Positions 8,247 through 17,510 of a stretch of 64,000 nt of DNA are shown in pieces. The DNA comes from Oceaniglobus roseus (GTDB lineage Bacteria; Pseudomonadota; Alphaproteobacteria; Rhodobacterales; Rhodobacteraceae), in the NCBI RefSeq assembly GCF_002869745.1, contig NZ_PNOS01000007.1, positions 53,696-117,695 of the forward strand, in the 5' to 3' direction. The notes below the pieces were generated by a model. That model had not been told where the DNA came from, did not search any database, and saw only the letters and a list, made by a program, of their open reading frames with translations. Positions within the stretch are counted from its first letter, which is position 1, and the number at the start of each line of letters is the position of its first letter. The position numbers were made by a program, and so were the translations under genes.

Positions 8247-9392
8247 TCAGAAGCAGCTTTCCAGTAGCGCGCGCATGTTGACGGGCCCGAGCGTCACCGG
8301 GTTGCCGCCGCAGGACGGGTCCGCCAGCGCCGCCGTCACCAGCCGGTCGAGGTCGGGATCCGTCACGCCGAGCGCCGTGAGGTTCTTCGGTATCCCGAGC
8401 GCGCGGTTCAGCCCCTCGACGAAGTCGCAGAGCCCGTCGAATCCGCCCGCGAGCCCGAGATAGGCGGCCGCCGCCGCCAGCCGGTCCTCCACCGCCGCCC
8501 GGTTGAACCGGAGCACCGGCAGCATCACCACGGCATTGGTCGTGCCGTGGTGGGTGTGGTGCACCGCGCCGATCGGGTGGGACAGGGCGTGGATCGCGCC
8601 GAGTCCCTTCTGGAACGCCACCGCCCCCATGGCCGCCGCCGCCATCATGTGGACGCGGGCTTCCAGATCTCCGGGCGTCTCGAAGGCGCGCAGCAGGTTC
8701 TCCTTCACCAGCCGCATCCCCTCCAGCGCGATCCCCTGCGACATCGGGTGGTAATGGGGCGAGCAGTAGGCCTCGAGGCAATGGGCGAAGGCGTCCATCC
8801 CGGTTCCGGCGGTGATCGCGCGGGGCATGCCCACGGTCAGCTCGGGGTCACAGATCACCTGACCGGGCAGCATTCCGGGGTGGAAGATGATTTTCTTCGT
8901 GGCCGTGGCGCTGTCGGTGATGACCGCGGCGCGCCCGACCTCGCTGCCGGTGCCCGCGGTCGTCGGCACCGCGACGACGGGGCGGATGGCGGAGGCATCG
9001 GCGCGGGTCCACCAGTCTCCGATATCCTCGAAATCCCAGAGCGGCCGGGTCTGCCCGGCCATGAAGGCCACCGCCTTGCCGAGGTCCAGCGCCGAGCCGC
9101 CGCCGAAGGCCACCACCCCGTCGTGGCCGCCGTCGCGGAACGCCCGGAGGCCCGCCTCGACGTTTGCATCGGTCGGATTGGCCTCGGCCTCTCCGAAGAG
9201 CCCGGCCGCCAGCCCCGCCTCGGAGAGCAGCGACAGGGCACGGTGCGCGACCGGGAGCGCGGCGAGGTCGGGGTCGGTGACGAACAGCGGCCGCGCGAGG
9301 CCGAGCGCGCGGCAGGCCTCAGGCAGTTCGGCGATGCGCCCCGCGCCGAAGCGGATGGCGGTGGGATAGGACCAGGTGGCAGCAGCGATCAT
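8247..9392 (-). CDS. Iron-containing alcohol dehydrogenase
   Basis: A 381-residue group III (iron-dependent) alcohol dehydrogenase. The NAD-binding GGGSALDLGKA motif is at about residues 95-105, with PTTAGTGSEV after it. Metal-ligand regions are GTGMDAFAHCLEAY and ALSHPIGAVHHTHHG. ATG 9392 (MIAAATWSYPTAIRFG) gives the usual N-terminus; in-frame codons upstream are non-homologous. It oxidises a primary alcohol or reduces an aldehyde; the substrate is not readable. It is encoded just downstream of the glutamine synthetase-like gene (121 bp gap) and may share an amine or polyamine catabolic role. Confidence 0.88.
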   Translation of the reverse strand: MIAAATWSYPTAIRFGAGRIAELPEACRALGLARPLFVTDPDLAALPVAHRALSLLSEAGLAAGLFGEAEANPTDANVEAGLRAFRDGGHDGVVAFGGGSALDLGKAVAFMAGQTRPLWDFEDIGDWWTRADASAIRPVVAVPTTAGTGSEVGRAAVITDSATATKKIIFHPGMLPGQVICDPELTVGMPRAITAGTGMDAFAHCLEAYCSPHYHPMSQGIALEGMRLVKENLLRAFETPGDLEARVHMMAAAAMGAVAFQKGLGAIHALSHPIGAVHHTHHGTTNAVVMLPVLRFNRAAVEDRLAAAAAYLGLAGGFDGLCDFVEGLNRALGIPKNLTALGVTDPDLDRLVTAALADPSCGGNPVTLGPVNMRALLESCF

Positions 9393-9513
9393 CTGTGGAA
9401 AACCTTCGTGGATGTCGTCTCTTCGGGCCGCGGTGGCACCGCCGCCCCACGCATCATGGCGTCGCGGGCGGGGCCGGCGCAATGGCGCGAGCACGGACGC
9501 GGGGGCATCGCGC

Positions 9514-10866
9514 TCAGGCCCGTTCGAACCCGCGGGCGATCTCGTGATCCGTCACCGCGCGGTCGAAGGCCTCCTGCTCGATCTCGGCGCAGCGCACGTA
9601 ATGCTCCACCACCTGCTCTCCGAAGGCCGCGCGCAGCATGTCCGACCCCGCCAGCAGAGCGGTCGCGTCGCGCAGGTTCGCGGGGATCCGCGGCGCGTCG
9701 CCCCGGTAGAGGTCGCCCGTGACCGGCGGCTCCAGCGGGAGCCCGCCCTCGATCCCGGCGATTCCCGAGGCGATCTGCGCGGCGAGCGCGAGGTAGGGAT
9801 TCAGGTCCGATCCGCCGATCCGGCACTCGACCCGCACCGCCCGGCTGTCGGCGCCGCAGAGGCGAAAGCCCGCGGTGCGGTTGTCGACGCTCCAGCCCGT
9901 GGTCGTCGGCGCGAAGGTGCCTGCCGCGAAGCGCTTGTAGCTGTTGACGTAGGGCGCGAGGAATACCGTCGTCTCGGCGGCATGGGCGATCAGCCCGGCG
10001 GTCCAGGCGCGCATCGTCCCGGACATGCCGAACTCGGCCCCCGGCGCGAAGAAGGCGCTTTCGCCGCCTTTCCAAAGGCTCTGGTGGATGTGGGAGGACG
10101 ATCCCGCCCTGTCCGCGTGCCACTTGGCGAGGAAGCTCGCCGCGTGGCCCTTCGCCCAGGCGATGTCCTTCACCGCCTGCTTGGCCAGCGTGTGGTGATC
10201 GGCGCAGAGCAGGGCGCCCGCGTGGCCGATGTTCAGCTCGTGCTGCCCGGTCTCGGCCTCGCCCTTGGTGTTCTCGACCGGGATGCCCGCGGCGTGGAGG
10301 TGGTTGCGCAGCGGCCGCATCACCGCTTCCTCGCGGCTGGTCTGCTGGATGCTGTAATCCTCGTTGACGCCCGACAGCGGCTCGAGGTCGCGGAAGCCGC
10401 CGCGCCGGATCGTGTCGTAGTCGCGGGCGAAGAGGAAGAATTCCAGCTCGGTCGCCATCTGCGCCTCGAACCCCATCGCGTCCAGCCGCGCGACCTGGGC
10501 CTTCAGGACGGCGCGGGGCGAGTGGGGGACGGGGGCGCCATGGTGGTCCAGCACGTCGCACAGCACCGCCGCCGTGCCGTCGAGCCAGGGCAGACGGCGC
10601 AGCGTCGACAGGTCGGGGCGCATCGCATAGTCGCCGTAGCCGTTGCGCCAGGAGGTCGCGGCATAGCCTTCCGGCGTCGACATCTCCAGGTCCGTGGCCA
10701 GCAGGTAGTTGCAGCAGTGGCTCTCGCCGCCGCCGGTGTCGAGGAACCGGCGGACGTGGAACCGCTTGCCCATCAGGCGGCCCTGCATGTCGACCATGCA
10801 GACGAGGACGGTATCGACCTCTCCGCGGTCCGCGAGGGCTTCGAGATCGCTCAGGGTCAGCGCCAT
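9514..10866 (-). CDS. Glutamine synthetase family ligase (gamma-glutamylputrescine synthetase-like)
   Basis: A 450-residue protein with the glutamine synthetase catalytic fold. It shows ELEFFLF (metal site), GQHELNIGHAGAL, the ATP-site region SSSHIHQSLW, NSYKRFAAGTFAP, NRTAGFRL and VECRIGGSDLNPYLALA. Length and sequence fit the GS-III/PuuA-type branch that glutamylates amines rather than housekeeping GlnA. ATG 10866 is used because the stretch upstream is non-homologous. Its substrate is not visible; gamma-glutamylation of putrescine or a related amine is inferred from family and neighbours. It is divergent from a MarR regulator that may control it. Confidence 0.85.
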   Translation of the reverse strand: MALTLSDLEALADRGEVDTVLVCMVDMQGRLMGKRFHVRRFLDTGGGESHCCNYLLATDLEMSTPEGYAATSWRNGYGDYAMRPDLSTLRRLPWLDGTAAVLCDVLDHHGAPVPHSPRAVLKAQVARLDAMGFEAQMATELEFFLFARDYDTIRRGGFRDLEPLSGVNEDYSIQQTSREEAVMRPLRNHLHAAGIPVENTKGEAETGQHELNIGHAGALLCADHHTLAKQAVKDIAWAKGHAASFLAKWHADRAGSSSHIHQSLWKGGESAFFAPGAEFGMSGTMRAWTAGLIAHAAETTVFLAPYVNSYKRFAAGTFAPTTTGWSVDNRTAGFRLCGADSRAVRVECRIGGSDLNPYLALAAQIASGIAGIEGGLPLEPPVTGDLYRGDAPRIPANLRDATALLAGSDMLRAAFGEQVVEHYVRCAEIEQEAFDRAVTDHEIARGFERA

Positions 10867-11099
10867 GTCTTGTCTCCCGCGGATCGGCCGGGCAGGTTTG
10901 TCCGCCCCCGGCAAGTCTTGCCGCCCGCCGCGGCGTTGGCAAAGCCTTTCCTGGCCTGGCGGGCGACAGGTTCCGGCCCTGGCCACGGTCCCGCGACAGG
11001 GATGCCGTCTGATGCAAACGGGACACGATTGTCCGCGCCGCGACCTTCCTTGACGAAACAAAATCGAGGCGGTTGAGTTGTCCGTCGAACGGATCGCCC

Positions 11100-11119
11100 T
11101 GCGGGCTTGCCTGCCCGCA
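11100..11119. promoter_or_regulatory. Inverted repeat upstream of the MarR gene (candidate operator)
   Basis: TGCGGGC-ttgcct-GCCCGCA: perfect 7-bp arms, 34 bp before the GTG of the MarR-family gene, in the 287-bp divergent region with the glutamine synthetase-like gene. It could be a MarR operator or an RNA hairpin. The rest of the 287-bp region shows nothing else I can support. Confidence 0.4.
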
Positions 11120-11153
11120 CCGGTTCCGAAGCTTGTAGTGTCAGGAGGCGCGC

Positions 11154-11663
11154 GTGTATTTCCAGGCGAAACTTTTGTCGGGTTCCCGGGACGACCGGGA
11201 CGGCGTCGAGACGATGGAGCGCATCCTGTCGTACCGCATTGCCCGGCTACACCAGTCGTTGAGCGTGCAGGCGACGAACATCCTGGCCCAGTACGGTGTC
11301 AGCCTCAGCAACTGGCGGGTGCTGTCGGCGATCTGGGTCGAGCAGACGCGCACTTCGCGGGAGCTGGCAGAGAAGAGCGGCTTCGATCCGGCCCAGATCA
11401 GCCGCGCGCTGCATGCCATGGCGAAACAGGGGCTCCTGACCCTCGCGAACAGCGAGACCGATCGCCGGGTGCTGACGATCGAGATCACCGACGAGGGCAA
11501 CCGCCTGTTCTCCGACGCGCTGCCGATCATGAAGGCGCGCCACGATGCGCTGCGCGGCGCGCTCGGCCCCGAGGAACTGGAGACGCTGTTCGTCATCCTC
11601 GACAAGCTCGAGGCCGTCGCTCAGTGCGACCCGGACCTTCTGCGCCAGCAGCCGACGGAATAG
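11154..11663 (+). CDS. MarR-family transcriptional regulator
   Basis: A 169-residue winged-helix regulator. GTG 11154 is chosen because AGGAGG lies 5 bp upstream (11143-11148); ATG 11214 is an alternative. The MarR core is clear: a helix starting RILSYRIARLHQSL, the recognition helix region TSRELAEKSGFDPAQISRAL, and the wing LANSETDRRVLTIEITDEGNRLF. A C-terminal dimerisation helix follows. The ligand and targets are unknown; the divergent glutamine synthetase-like gene is the natural candidate target. Confidence 0.88.
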   Translation: MYFQAKLLSGSRDDRDGVETMERILSYRIARLHQSLSVQATNILAQYGVSLSNWRVLSAIWVEQTRTSRELAEKSGFDPAQISRALHAMAKQGLLTLANSETDRRVLTIEITDEGNRLFSDALPIMKARHDALRGALGPEELETLFVILDKLEAVAQCDPDLLRQQPTE

Positions 11664-11895
11664 CGGGGAATGACGCGTTCCAAGCGGTATGCCGGGATGC
11701 CTTTTCCGCCCCCGCAGGTTCGGCAGGTTTCTGCACATGCACGAGAATCACCTTGTGCGCAGAAATTGCGCGCGCGTATATTCAGAAGGCTTCGGGATCA
11801 GACGGACAGCACATTTTTTAATCGAATAGTTGAACGCCTTTGCCTGATGTAACTCATGCAGCGAGATCGCCTTACCGGCACGAGGCATTCCCAGC

Positions 11896-13815
11896 ATGGT
11901 GGAATTGATGAGACCGATGGTTAAGCCGATGATCTCCAAGTTCGTGACAACGCTCCCGCGGCACTACAAGCGCGCGCTCCTGCTGGCGGTCGACGTGTTA
12001 CTGGTCCCGGTTGCCTATGCCTTCACGGTCGCGGTCCAGCGCGACACCTACGGTGCGCTGACATCGGCCATCAACATCACGCTGGTGGTGCTGCTGCTGA
12101 TGGGGCTGGCAGGCGCCGTCTCGACGCTGCTGCGGATTCCGCACATCCGCCTGATCGACCTCAACGTGAAGACCATGGGCCGGATGGCGCTGCTGTCGGC
12201 CCTGATCGCGGTGTGCGGCGCGGCGCTGCACCGGATCGCCGGGGCCGAGCTTGCGGTGGGCACCTACGTGGTGTTCGGCATCGTCTATTTCCTGTTCTCG
12301 GCGGCCGGGCGGATCGTGCTGCTCGAGGTCGCGATGAACATGTACCGCCGCGTGAACGCCCGCTGCCGGGTGCTGATTTACGGGGCAGGGCACACGGGGC
12401 GGCAGCTGGCCCTGGCGCTGACCGCGCATCCGACGATCGACGCGGTGGCCTTCGTCGACGACAACACCGCGCTGCAGGGTCTGACGATCACCGGACTGCC
12501 GGTGCTGAGGCCAACCGACATCGACGAGATCGTGAAGACCAAGCGGGTGGACCGCGTGCTGCTGGCCATGCCTTCGGCGCCGCAGCCGAAGGTGACCCAG
12601 ATCGCCTGGCGGATCGAGCGCAAGGGGCTGGAAGTGCAGTCGCTTCCGAGTTTCGCGCAGCTGATCGGCGAAGAGCGGACCCTGGTCGAGAAGCTGGTGC
12701 CGGTTCCGCCTTCCAATTTCCTCGGCCGCAAGCCCTATCGCCAGCCGACCTCGATGGGCTGTTCCCATGTCGTCGGGCGCAACGTGCTGGTGAGCGGCGG
12801 CGGCGGCTCCATCGGGGCCGAGCTGTGCCGCCAGGTGATGTGGTGCAAGCCGTTGAAGCTGGTCATCTTCGAGATCAGCGAGTTCGCGCTTTTCGAGGCC
12901 GAGCGGTCGCTGCGGCCCCTGGCGCAGAAGTTCGGGATCGAGCTGGTGCCGGTGCTCGGCTCGGTGACGGAGGCGCGGCTGGTGCGCCGGATCCTCCAGG
13001 ATCACGACATCCACGTCGTTTTGCACGCCGCCGCCTACAAGCATGTCCCGATGGTCGAGAACAACCCGCTGGTCGGTCTCGCCAACAACGTGCTGGGCAC
13101 CTGGACCATGGCGCGGGAAGCGCGCGAGGCGGGGGTGGAGCGGTTCATCCTGATCTCGTCTGACAAGGCGGTGCGCCCGACCAACGTCATGGGCGCCTCC
13201 AAGCGCCTGGCCGAACTGGTGGTGCAGGATCTTGCCGCCCGGTCGCCGGACACGATCTTCGCCATGGTGCGGTTCGGCAACGTGCTCGGCTCCTCGGGGT
13301 CGGTGGTGCCGCTGTTCCAGGAACAGATCGCCCGTGGCGGTCCGGTCACCGTCACCCACCGGGACGTCACCCGCTTCTTCATGACGATCGAGGAGGCGGT
13401 CAGCCTGGTCCTGATGGCTGGCTCCTTCGCCAAGGGGGGCGAGGTCTTCGTGCTGGACATGGGCAAGTCGCGGCGCATCTGGGACATGGCGCGCCAGGTG
13501 ATCGAGGACGCGGGCTATACCGTCAAGGACGAGGCCAATCCGGACGGCGACATCGAGATCCAGGAGATCGGACTGCGTCCCGGCGAGAAGCTGCACGAGG
13601 AGCTGCTGATCGGCGAGGGTCATGTCACCACGGCCCACGAGAAGATCTTCGCCGCGCACGAAGCCAAGCTGTCGGAGATCGAGGTCGCCTCGGCCATCCG
13701 CGCCCTGCGCGAGGCGATGGCGACGGGCAACGACGCCGCCGCCCTGGCCGTGGCGCAGCGCTGGGTCGAGGGGTACTGCCCCGCGCAGCGCGACGCGGCA
13801 TCCGGCATTGCCTGA
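11896..13815 (+). CDS. CapD/WbpM-type membrane nucleotide-sugar 4,6-dehydratase
   Basis: A 639-residue protein with about four N-terminal membrane helices (residues 25-135) and a CoA-binding-like Rossmann domain (YGAGHTGRQLA). The C-terminal extended short-chain dehydrogenase domain has NAD loop GGGGSIGAEL, SSDKAVRPTNVMGASKR (Ser and the Met-type active site followed by the catalytic Lys) and FGNVLGSSGSV. Such enzymes dehydrate UDP-GlcNAc to the 4-keto-6-deoxy sugar at the inner membrane as the first step to rare sugars of capsule or exopolysaccharide. It heads the polysaccharide block that follows. The 230-bp AT-rich leader probably holds its promoter. Confidence 0.9.
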   Translation: MVELMRPMVKPMISKFVTTLPRHYKRALLLAVDVLLVPVAYAFTVAVQRDTYGALTSAINITLVVLLLMGLAGAVSTLLRIPHIRLIDLNVKTMGRMALLSALIAVCGAALHRIAGAELAVGTYVVFGIVYFLFSAAGRIVLLEVAMNMYRRVNARCRVLIYGAGHTGRQLALALTAHPTIDAVAFVDDNTALQGLTITGLPVLRPTDIDEIVKTKRVDRVLLAMPSAPQPKVTQIAWRIERKGLEVQSLPSFAQLIGEERTLVEKLVPVPPSNFLGRKPYRQPTSMGCSHVVGRNVLVSGGGGSIGAELCRQVMWCKPLKLVIFEISEFALFEAERSLRPLAQKFGIELVPVLGSVTEARLVRRILQDHDIHVVLHAAAYKHVPMVENNPLVGLANNVLGTWTMAREAREAGVERFILISSDKAVRPTNVMGASKRLAELVVQDLAARSPDTIFAMVRFGNVLGSSGSVVPLFQEQIARGGPVTVTHRDVTRFFMTIEEAVSLVLMAGSFAKGGEVFVLDMGKSRRIWDMARQVIEDAGYTVKDEANPDGDIEIQEIGLRPGEKLHEELLIGEGHVTTAHEKIFAAHEAKLSEIEVASAIRALREAMATGNDAAALAVAQRWVEGYCPAQRDAASGIA

Positions 13816-13949
13816 CCCCCGCGCGCAGGGGACGACATCCGGACGTCGGCGTTGGAAATCGGCCACACCGCGCCGAAGTTGCCGTCGGCCCCGAGGATCG
13901 CTTTGCATCGTCCGGAGCAGCCGCGCTAGGGTCGGCGCGCAGGTGAGCG

Positions 13950-16172
13950 TTGCCTGAAACCGTGCAACCCAGTGAAAGACCAGCCGTGACAGCAAAGGCG
14001 GACGCCAAGGACAGATCGCCGCGCCGCGGCTTGCGCCGGGCCGGGTACGCGGCGCTGGTGGTCTGCGTCACCCTGCCCACGGGGGTGCGCGCGCAGGAAG
14101 ACGTGTCAGCCTTCACCGACCGACCCTCGCTCAACTTCTACGGCGTCACCGGCCTGATCGACATGCCGAGCGCTCAGGGCCAGCCGGACGGTCAGCTGTC
14201 GGTCACGGTGTCGCATTTCGGCGGCCTCACCCGCTCGACCCTGACGTTCCAGATCCTGCCGCGCATCGAGGGCAGCTTCCGCTACTCGCAGTTTTCCGGC
14301 CTGAATTTCGCGGGCTTCCCCGACTACTTCGACCGCAGCTTCGACATCTCGCTGCGGCTGCTGAACGAATCGCGCTACCTGCCGGCGGTGAAGGTGGGCC
14401 TCCAGGACTTCGTCGGCACCGGTCTGCTGTCGGGCGAATACCTCGTCGCGACCAAGACGCTCTCGCCGCGGCTGAAGGTGACGGCGGGTCTGGGCTGGGG
14501 GAGGCTCGGCAGCGCCCATTCCATCGGCTCGCCCTTCGGCAACCGGCCGGCCGCCGACATCGGCACCGGTGGCAAGCCGAACTTCGGCCAGTGGTTCCGC
14601 GGCCCGGCCTCGCCCTTCGCGGGCATCGAATACCGGGTCAACGACAAGCTGTCGCTGCTCGCCGAATACTCGTCCGACGCCTACGACATCGAGACGGGCA
14701 ACGATCCGCGCCGCCCCTCGACCGCGATGTTCGACCGCAAGTCGCCGCTGAACTTCGGGTTCAACTACCGGATCAACGACGCGGTGACGCTTGGCGGCTA
14801 CTACATGTACGGCTCCGAGGTCGGGCTGAACCTGAACATCTCGCTGAACCCCTACAACCCGCCGCGCCGCGGCAGCCAGGGTCCGGCGCCGATCCCGGTC
14901 TCGGCGCGCCCCGACCGGCAGGCCAGCCCCGACATCTGGGGCACCGCTTGGTCGCAGTCGCCGAAGGCCAGCAGCAACCTGCTGGCCACCGTCTCGGCCC
15001 AGCTCGAACCCCAGGGGATCATCGTCGAATCCCTTGCCGCCACGGCGTCCAGCGTCGATGTCCGGGTGCGCAACTCCGGCTTCGACGCGCCCGCGCAGAT
15101 GGTCGGCCGGGTGATGCGGGCCCTGACCCTGTCGATGCCCGCCTCGGTCGAGACCTTCCGCATCGTTCCCGTGGTCAGCGGCATCCCGAGTTCCGCCGTC
15201 ACGCTGCGCCGCTCGGACATCGAGGCGCTGGAGTCCGCGCCGGACGCATCCGATCGGCTGCTGGCGGTCGCGGGGATCACCAATGCCGGGCCGCGCCCCG
15301 CGGGGTCGGCCCTGAACGACGAACTGTTCCCGCGCTTCAGCTGGAACCTCGGCCCCTACCTGCGGCAGAGCTACTTCGACCCCTCGCGGCCCTTCCGCTT
15401 CGAGTTCGGCGCCGAACTCAGCGCCGCCTTCGAGCCGGTGCCGGGCCTGATCTTCTCGGGCGCGGTGCAGAAGAAGGTCTACAGCTCCATCGACGATTCG
15501 ACCCGGGTGCCCGGCTCGCGCCTGCCCGGCGTGCGCACCGATGGCTACTACTACGACAAGGAGGGCGATCCGGGCATCGCCAACCTTCAGGCCGCCTATT
15601 ACTTCCGTCCCGGCGAGAACCTCTATGGCCGGATCACCGCCGGCTATCTCGAGCGGATGTTCGGCGGCGTCTCGGGCGAGATCCTGTACAAGCAGCCCGG
15701 CAGCCGCTTCGCCATCGGGGCCGAGCTGAACTATGTCAAGCAGCGCGACTACGACCTGATGTTCGGCTTCCGCGACTACGACGTGGTGACCGGACACGTC
15801 TCGGGCTACTACGCCTTCGACAACGGCTTCCACGTCCAGGTCGATGTCGGCCGCTACCTCGCGGGCGATTACGGCGCGACTCTCATCCTCGACCGCGAGT
15901 TCCGCAACGGCTGGAGCGTCGGCGTCTTCGCCACGCTGACCGACGTGCCGTTCAGCGACTTCGGCGAGGGATCGTTCGACAAGGGCATCCGGCTGAAGAT
16001 CCCGGTCTCCTGGTTCCTCGGCAATTCCGACCGCCGCACCATCGCAACCACGGTGCGTCCGATCACCCGCGACGGCGGCGCCAAGCTGAACGTGGCGGGA
16101 CGGCTTTACGAGCAGGTGCGCGGCTACCACCGCAATGCCCTGGAAGATCAGTGGGGACGGGTCTGGAGATGA
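13950..16172 (+). CDS. yjbH: YjbH-type outer-membrane exopolysaccharide protein
   Basis: Up to 740 residues. A hydrophobic signal segment (GYAALVVCVTLPTGVRAQE) ends near residue 50, then comes a large beta-rich protein (LNFYGVTGLIDMPSA...), repeated aromatic beta strands, and a C-terminal porin-like half (FRFEFGAELSAAF, YYFRPGENLYGRITAGYLERMFGG). YjbH (GfcD) proteins are outer-membrane components of a group-4-capsule-like exopolysaccharide system. TTG 13950 follows AGGTGA at only 3 bp spacing; GTG 13986 is an equally possible start. The stop overlaps the next gene by 4 bp (ATGA), the usual yjbH/yjbF pairing. Confidence 0.85.
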   Translation: MPETVQPSERPAVTAKADAKDRSPRRGLRRAGYAALVVCVTLPTGVRAQEDVSAFTDRPSLNFYGVTGLIDMPSAQGQPDGQLSVTVSHFGGLTRSTLTFQILPRIEGSFRYSQFSGLNFAGFPDYFDRSFDISLRLLNESRYLPAVKVGLQDFVGTGLLSGEYLVATKTLSPRLKVTAGLGWGRLGSAHSIGSPFGNRPAADIGTGGKPNFGQWFRGPASPFAGIEYRVNDKLSLLAEYSSDAYDIETGNDPRRPSTAMFDRKSPLNFGFNYRINDAVTLGGYYMYGSEVGLNLNISLNPYNPPRRGSQGPAPIPVSARPDRQASPDIWGTAWSQSPKASSNLLATVSAQLEPQGIIVESLAATASSVDVRVRNSGFDAPAQMVGRVMRALTLSMPASVETFRIVPVVSGIPSSAVTLRRSDIEALESAPDASDRLLAVAGITNAGPRPAGSALNDELFPRFSWNLGPYLRQSYFDPSRPFRFEFGAELSAAFEPVPGLIFSGAVQKKVYSSIDDSTRVPGSRLPGVRTDGYYYDKEGDPGIANLQAAYYFRPGENLYGRITAGYLERMFGGVSGEILYKQPGSRFAIGAELNYVKQRDYDLMFGFRDYDVVTGHVSGYYAFDNGFHVQVDVGRYLAGDYGATLILDREFRNGWSVGVFATLTDVPFSDFGEGSFDKGIRLKIPVSWFLGNSDRRTIATTVRPITRDGGAKLNVAGRLYEQVRGYHRNALEDQWGRVWR

Positions 16173-16915
16173 CGACGGATCGGCGCTCGGGCGCGTCCCT
16201 GCGGGCCATCGCCCTCTTCGCCCTCGCGGCCCTCGCGGGCTGCGGCACCGACGGCAGCGGCGTCATCGGCGCGGCCGCCAAGGTCGCCGTCGGCTCCCTG
16301 CGCGGGGCTGACGCGAGCGTGGGCAAGGTCACGGCCACCGACGCCGCCCTGCGCAACTTCGGCGCGCCGCTGGTGAAGGTCACGCAGCTGAAGAACGGGT
16401 TCGAGGCGGTGATCGGCATCGTGTCCGAGCGTGGCGACACGGTGATCTGGGAATCCGCCGACCAGAAGCAGATCACGCTGCGCCGCGGGATCCTCGTCGG
16501 CACCACCGGCTTTGCCTACGACATGACCTCGGCGGAAGAGCCCGACATCCGCAAGGGCAGCGGCGAGGTCGTGCGCGACCACTACTATCTCGGCGGTGAC
16601 GAACTGATCTACCGGGCGCGCTTCTTCTGCAACCTCGCCTCTCCGGGGCGGCAGCGGATCGTCGTCACCGGCGTCGCCATCGACACCCGGCTGATCACCG
16701 AGACCTGTGAAGGGCGCGGTCTCAGGTTCGAGAACCGCTACTGGGTCGAGGGCGACGGCACCATCCGCAAGTCGGTGCAATGGGCGAGCGAGGCCACGGG
16801 AGCGCTCCAGATCGAGCTGATCCCCCAGGGCCGCGCGGCGAACGTCGCCCAGACGGCGGCGGCGGCGGCGGCGGCGCCGGCCGCTCAGGACGCGAGCGTC
16901 GTCATTTCGGAATGA
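16169..16915 (+). CDS. YjbF/GfcB-family lipoprotein
   Basis: A 248-residue lipoprotein with lipobox LAGC after a signal helix (LRAIALFALAALAGC). The body matches the YjbF/YmcC group (VTQLKNGFEAVIGIVSERGDTVIWESADQ, RGILVGTTGFAYDM), a partner of YjbH in exopolysaccharide export. The C-terminus ends in a low-complexity alanine stretch. It is coupled to yjbH by an ATGA overlap. Its 3' end overlaps the convergent sugar transferase gene by 14 bp. Confidence 0.85.
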   Translation: MTTDRRSGASLRAIALFALAALAGCGTDGSGVIGAAAKVAVGSLRGADASVGKVTATDAALRNFGAPLVKVTQLKNGFEAVIGIVSERGDTVIWESADQKQITLRRGILVGTTGFAYDMTSAEEPDIRKGSGEVVRDHYYLGGDELIYRARFFCNLASPGRQRIVVTGVAIDTRLITETCEGRGLRFENRYWVEGDGTIRKSVQWASEATGALQIELIPQGRAANVAQTAAAAAAAPAAQDASVVISE

Positions 16916-17510
16916 GCCGGCTGAAGGTCTGGCCGATCAGCTTCAGATCGAAACACAGCGACTGGTTCCTCTGGTGGATGAGGTCCAGCGCCGCCTTCCT
17001 GGGCACGCAGCGGCGCACATAGACGGCATCCGTCTCTTCCGGGCTGTCGCAGGCGGCCAACAGCCGCTCTTCCGTGCGGTGATAGCGCAGGGTGGCCAGT
17101 CCGGTGATCCCCGGGCGCGCCTTCAGCACCTCGCCGTAGATCCCGGGGAAGCGCTCGACATATTCGCGCAGGGGCGGGCGGGGCCCGACGAAGGTGATGT
17201 CGCCCCGAATCACGTTCCAGAGCTGCGGCAGCTCGTCCAGGCGGGTGCGGCGCAGCAGTCGGCCGATGCGCGTCACCCGCCGTGCCTTGTGGCCCCCCGA
17301 CACGCCGCGGTCGGACTTGTCCACCGTCATCGTGCGCAGCTTCCACAGGGTGAAGGCGGTGTCGGGCGTCTTCATACGCTCGGAGCCGTAGAACAGCGGC
17401 CGGTGGCCCGCGATCAGCAGGACCAGCAGCAAAAGCAGGAACAGCGGGCCGAGGACCACCGCGAGCAGCAGGCACAGCACCAGGTCGAAGGCGCGTTTCT
17501 CAGGCGTCAT
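16902..17510 (-). CDS. Undecaprenyl-phosphate sugar phosphotransferase (WbaP/ExoY family)
   Basis: A 202-residue short-form (monotopic) initiating sugar transferase. An N-terminal membrane segment (residues 10-32) is followed by the catalytic block KLRTM, RRTRLDELPQLWNVIRGD and VGPRPPLREYV, then RPGITGLATLRY. These enzymes load the first sugar-1-phosphate onto undecaprenyl phosphate to start repeat-unit synthesis. ATG 17510 gives the family N-terminus MTPEKRAFDL. It overlaps the end of the upstream epimerase-like gene by 11 bp, so the two are co-transcribed. Confidence 0.9.
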   Translation of the reverse strand: MTPEKRAFDLVLCLLLAVVLGPLFLLLLLVLLIAGHRPLFYGSERMKTPDTAFTLWKLRTMTVDKSDRGVSGGHKARRVTRIGRLLRRTRLDELPQLWNVIRGDITFVGPRPPLREYVERFPGIYGEVLKARPGITGLATLRYHRTEERLLAACDSPEETDAVYVRRCVPRKAALDLIHQRNQSLCFDLKLIGQTFSRLIPK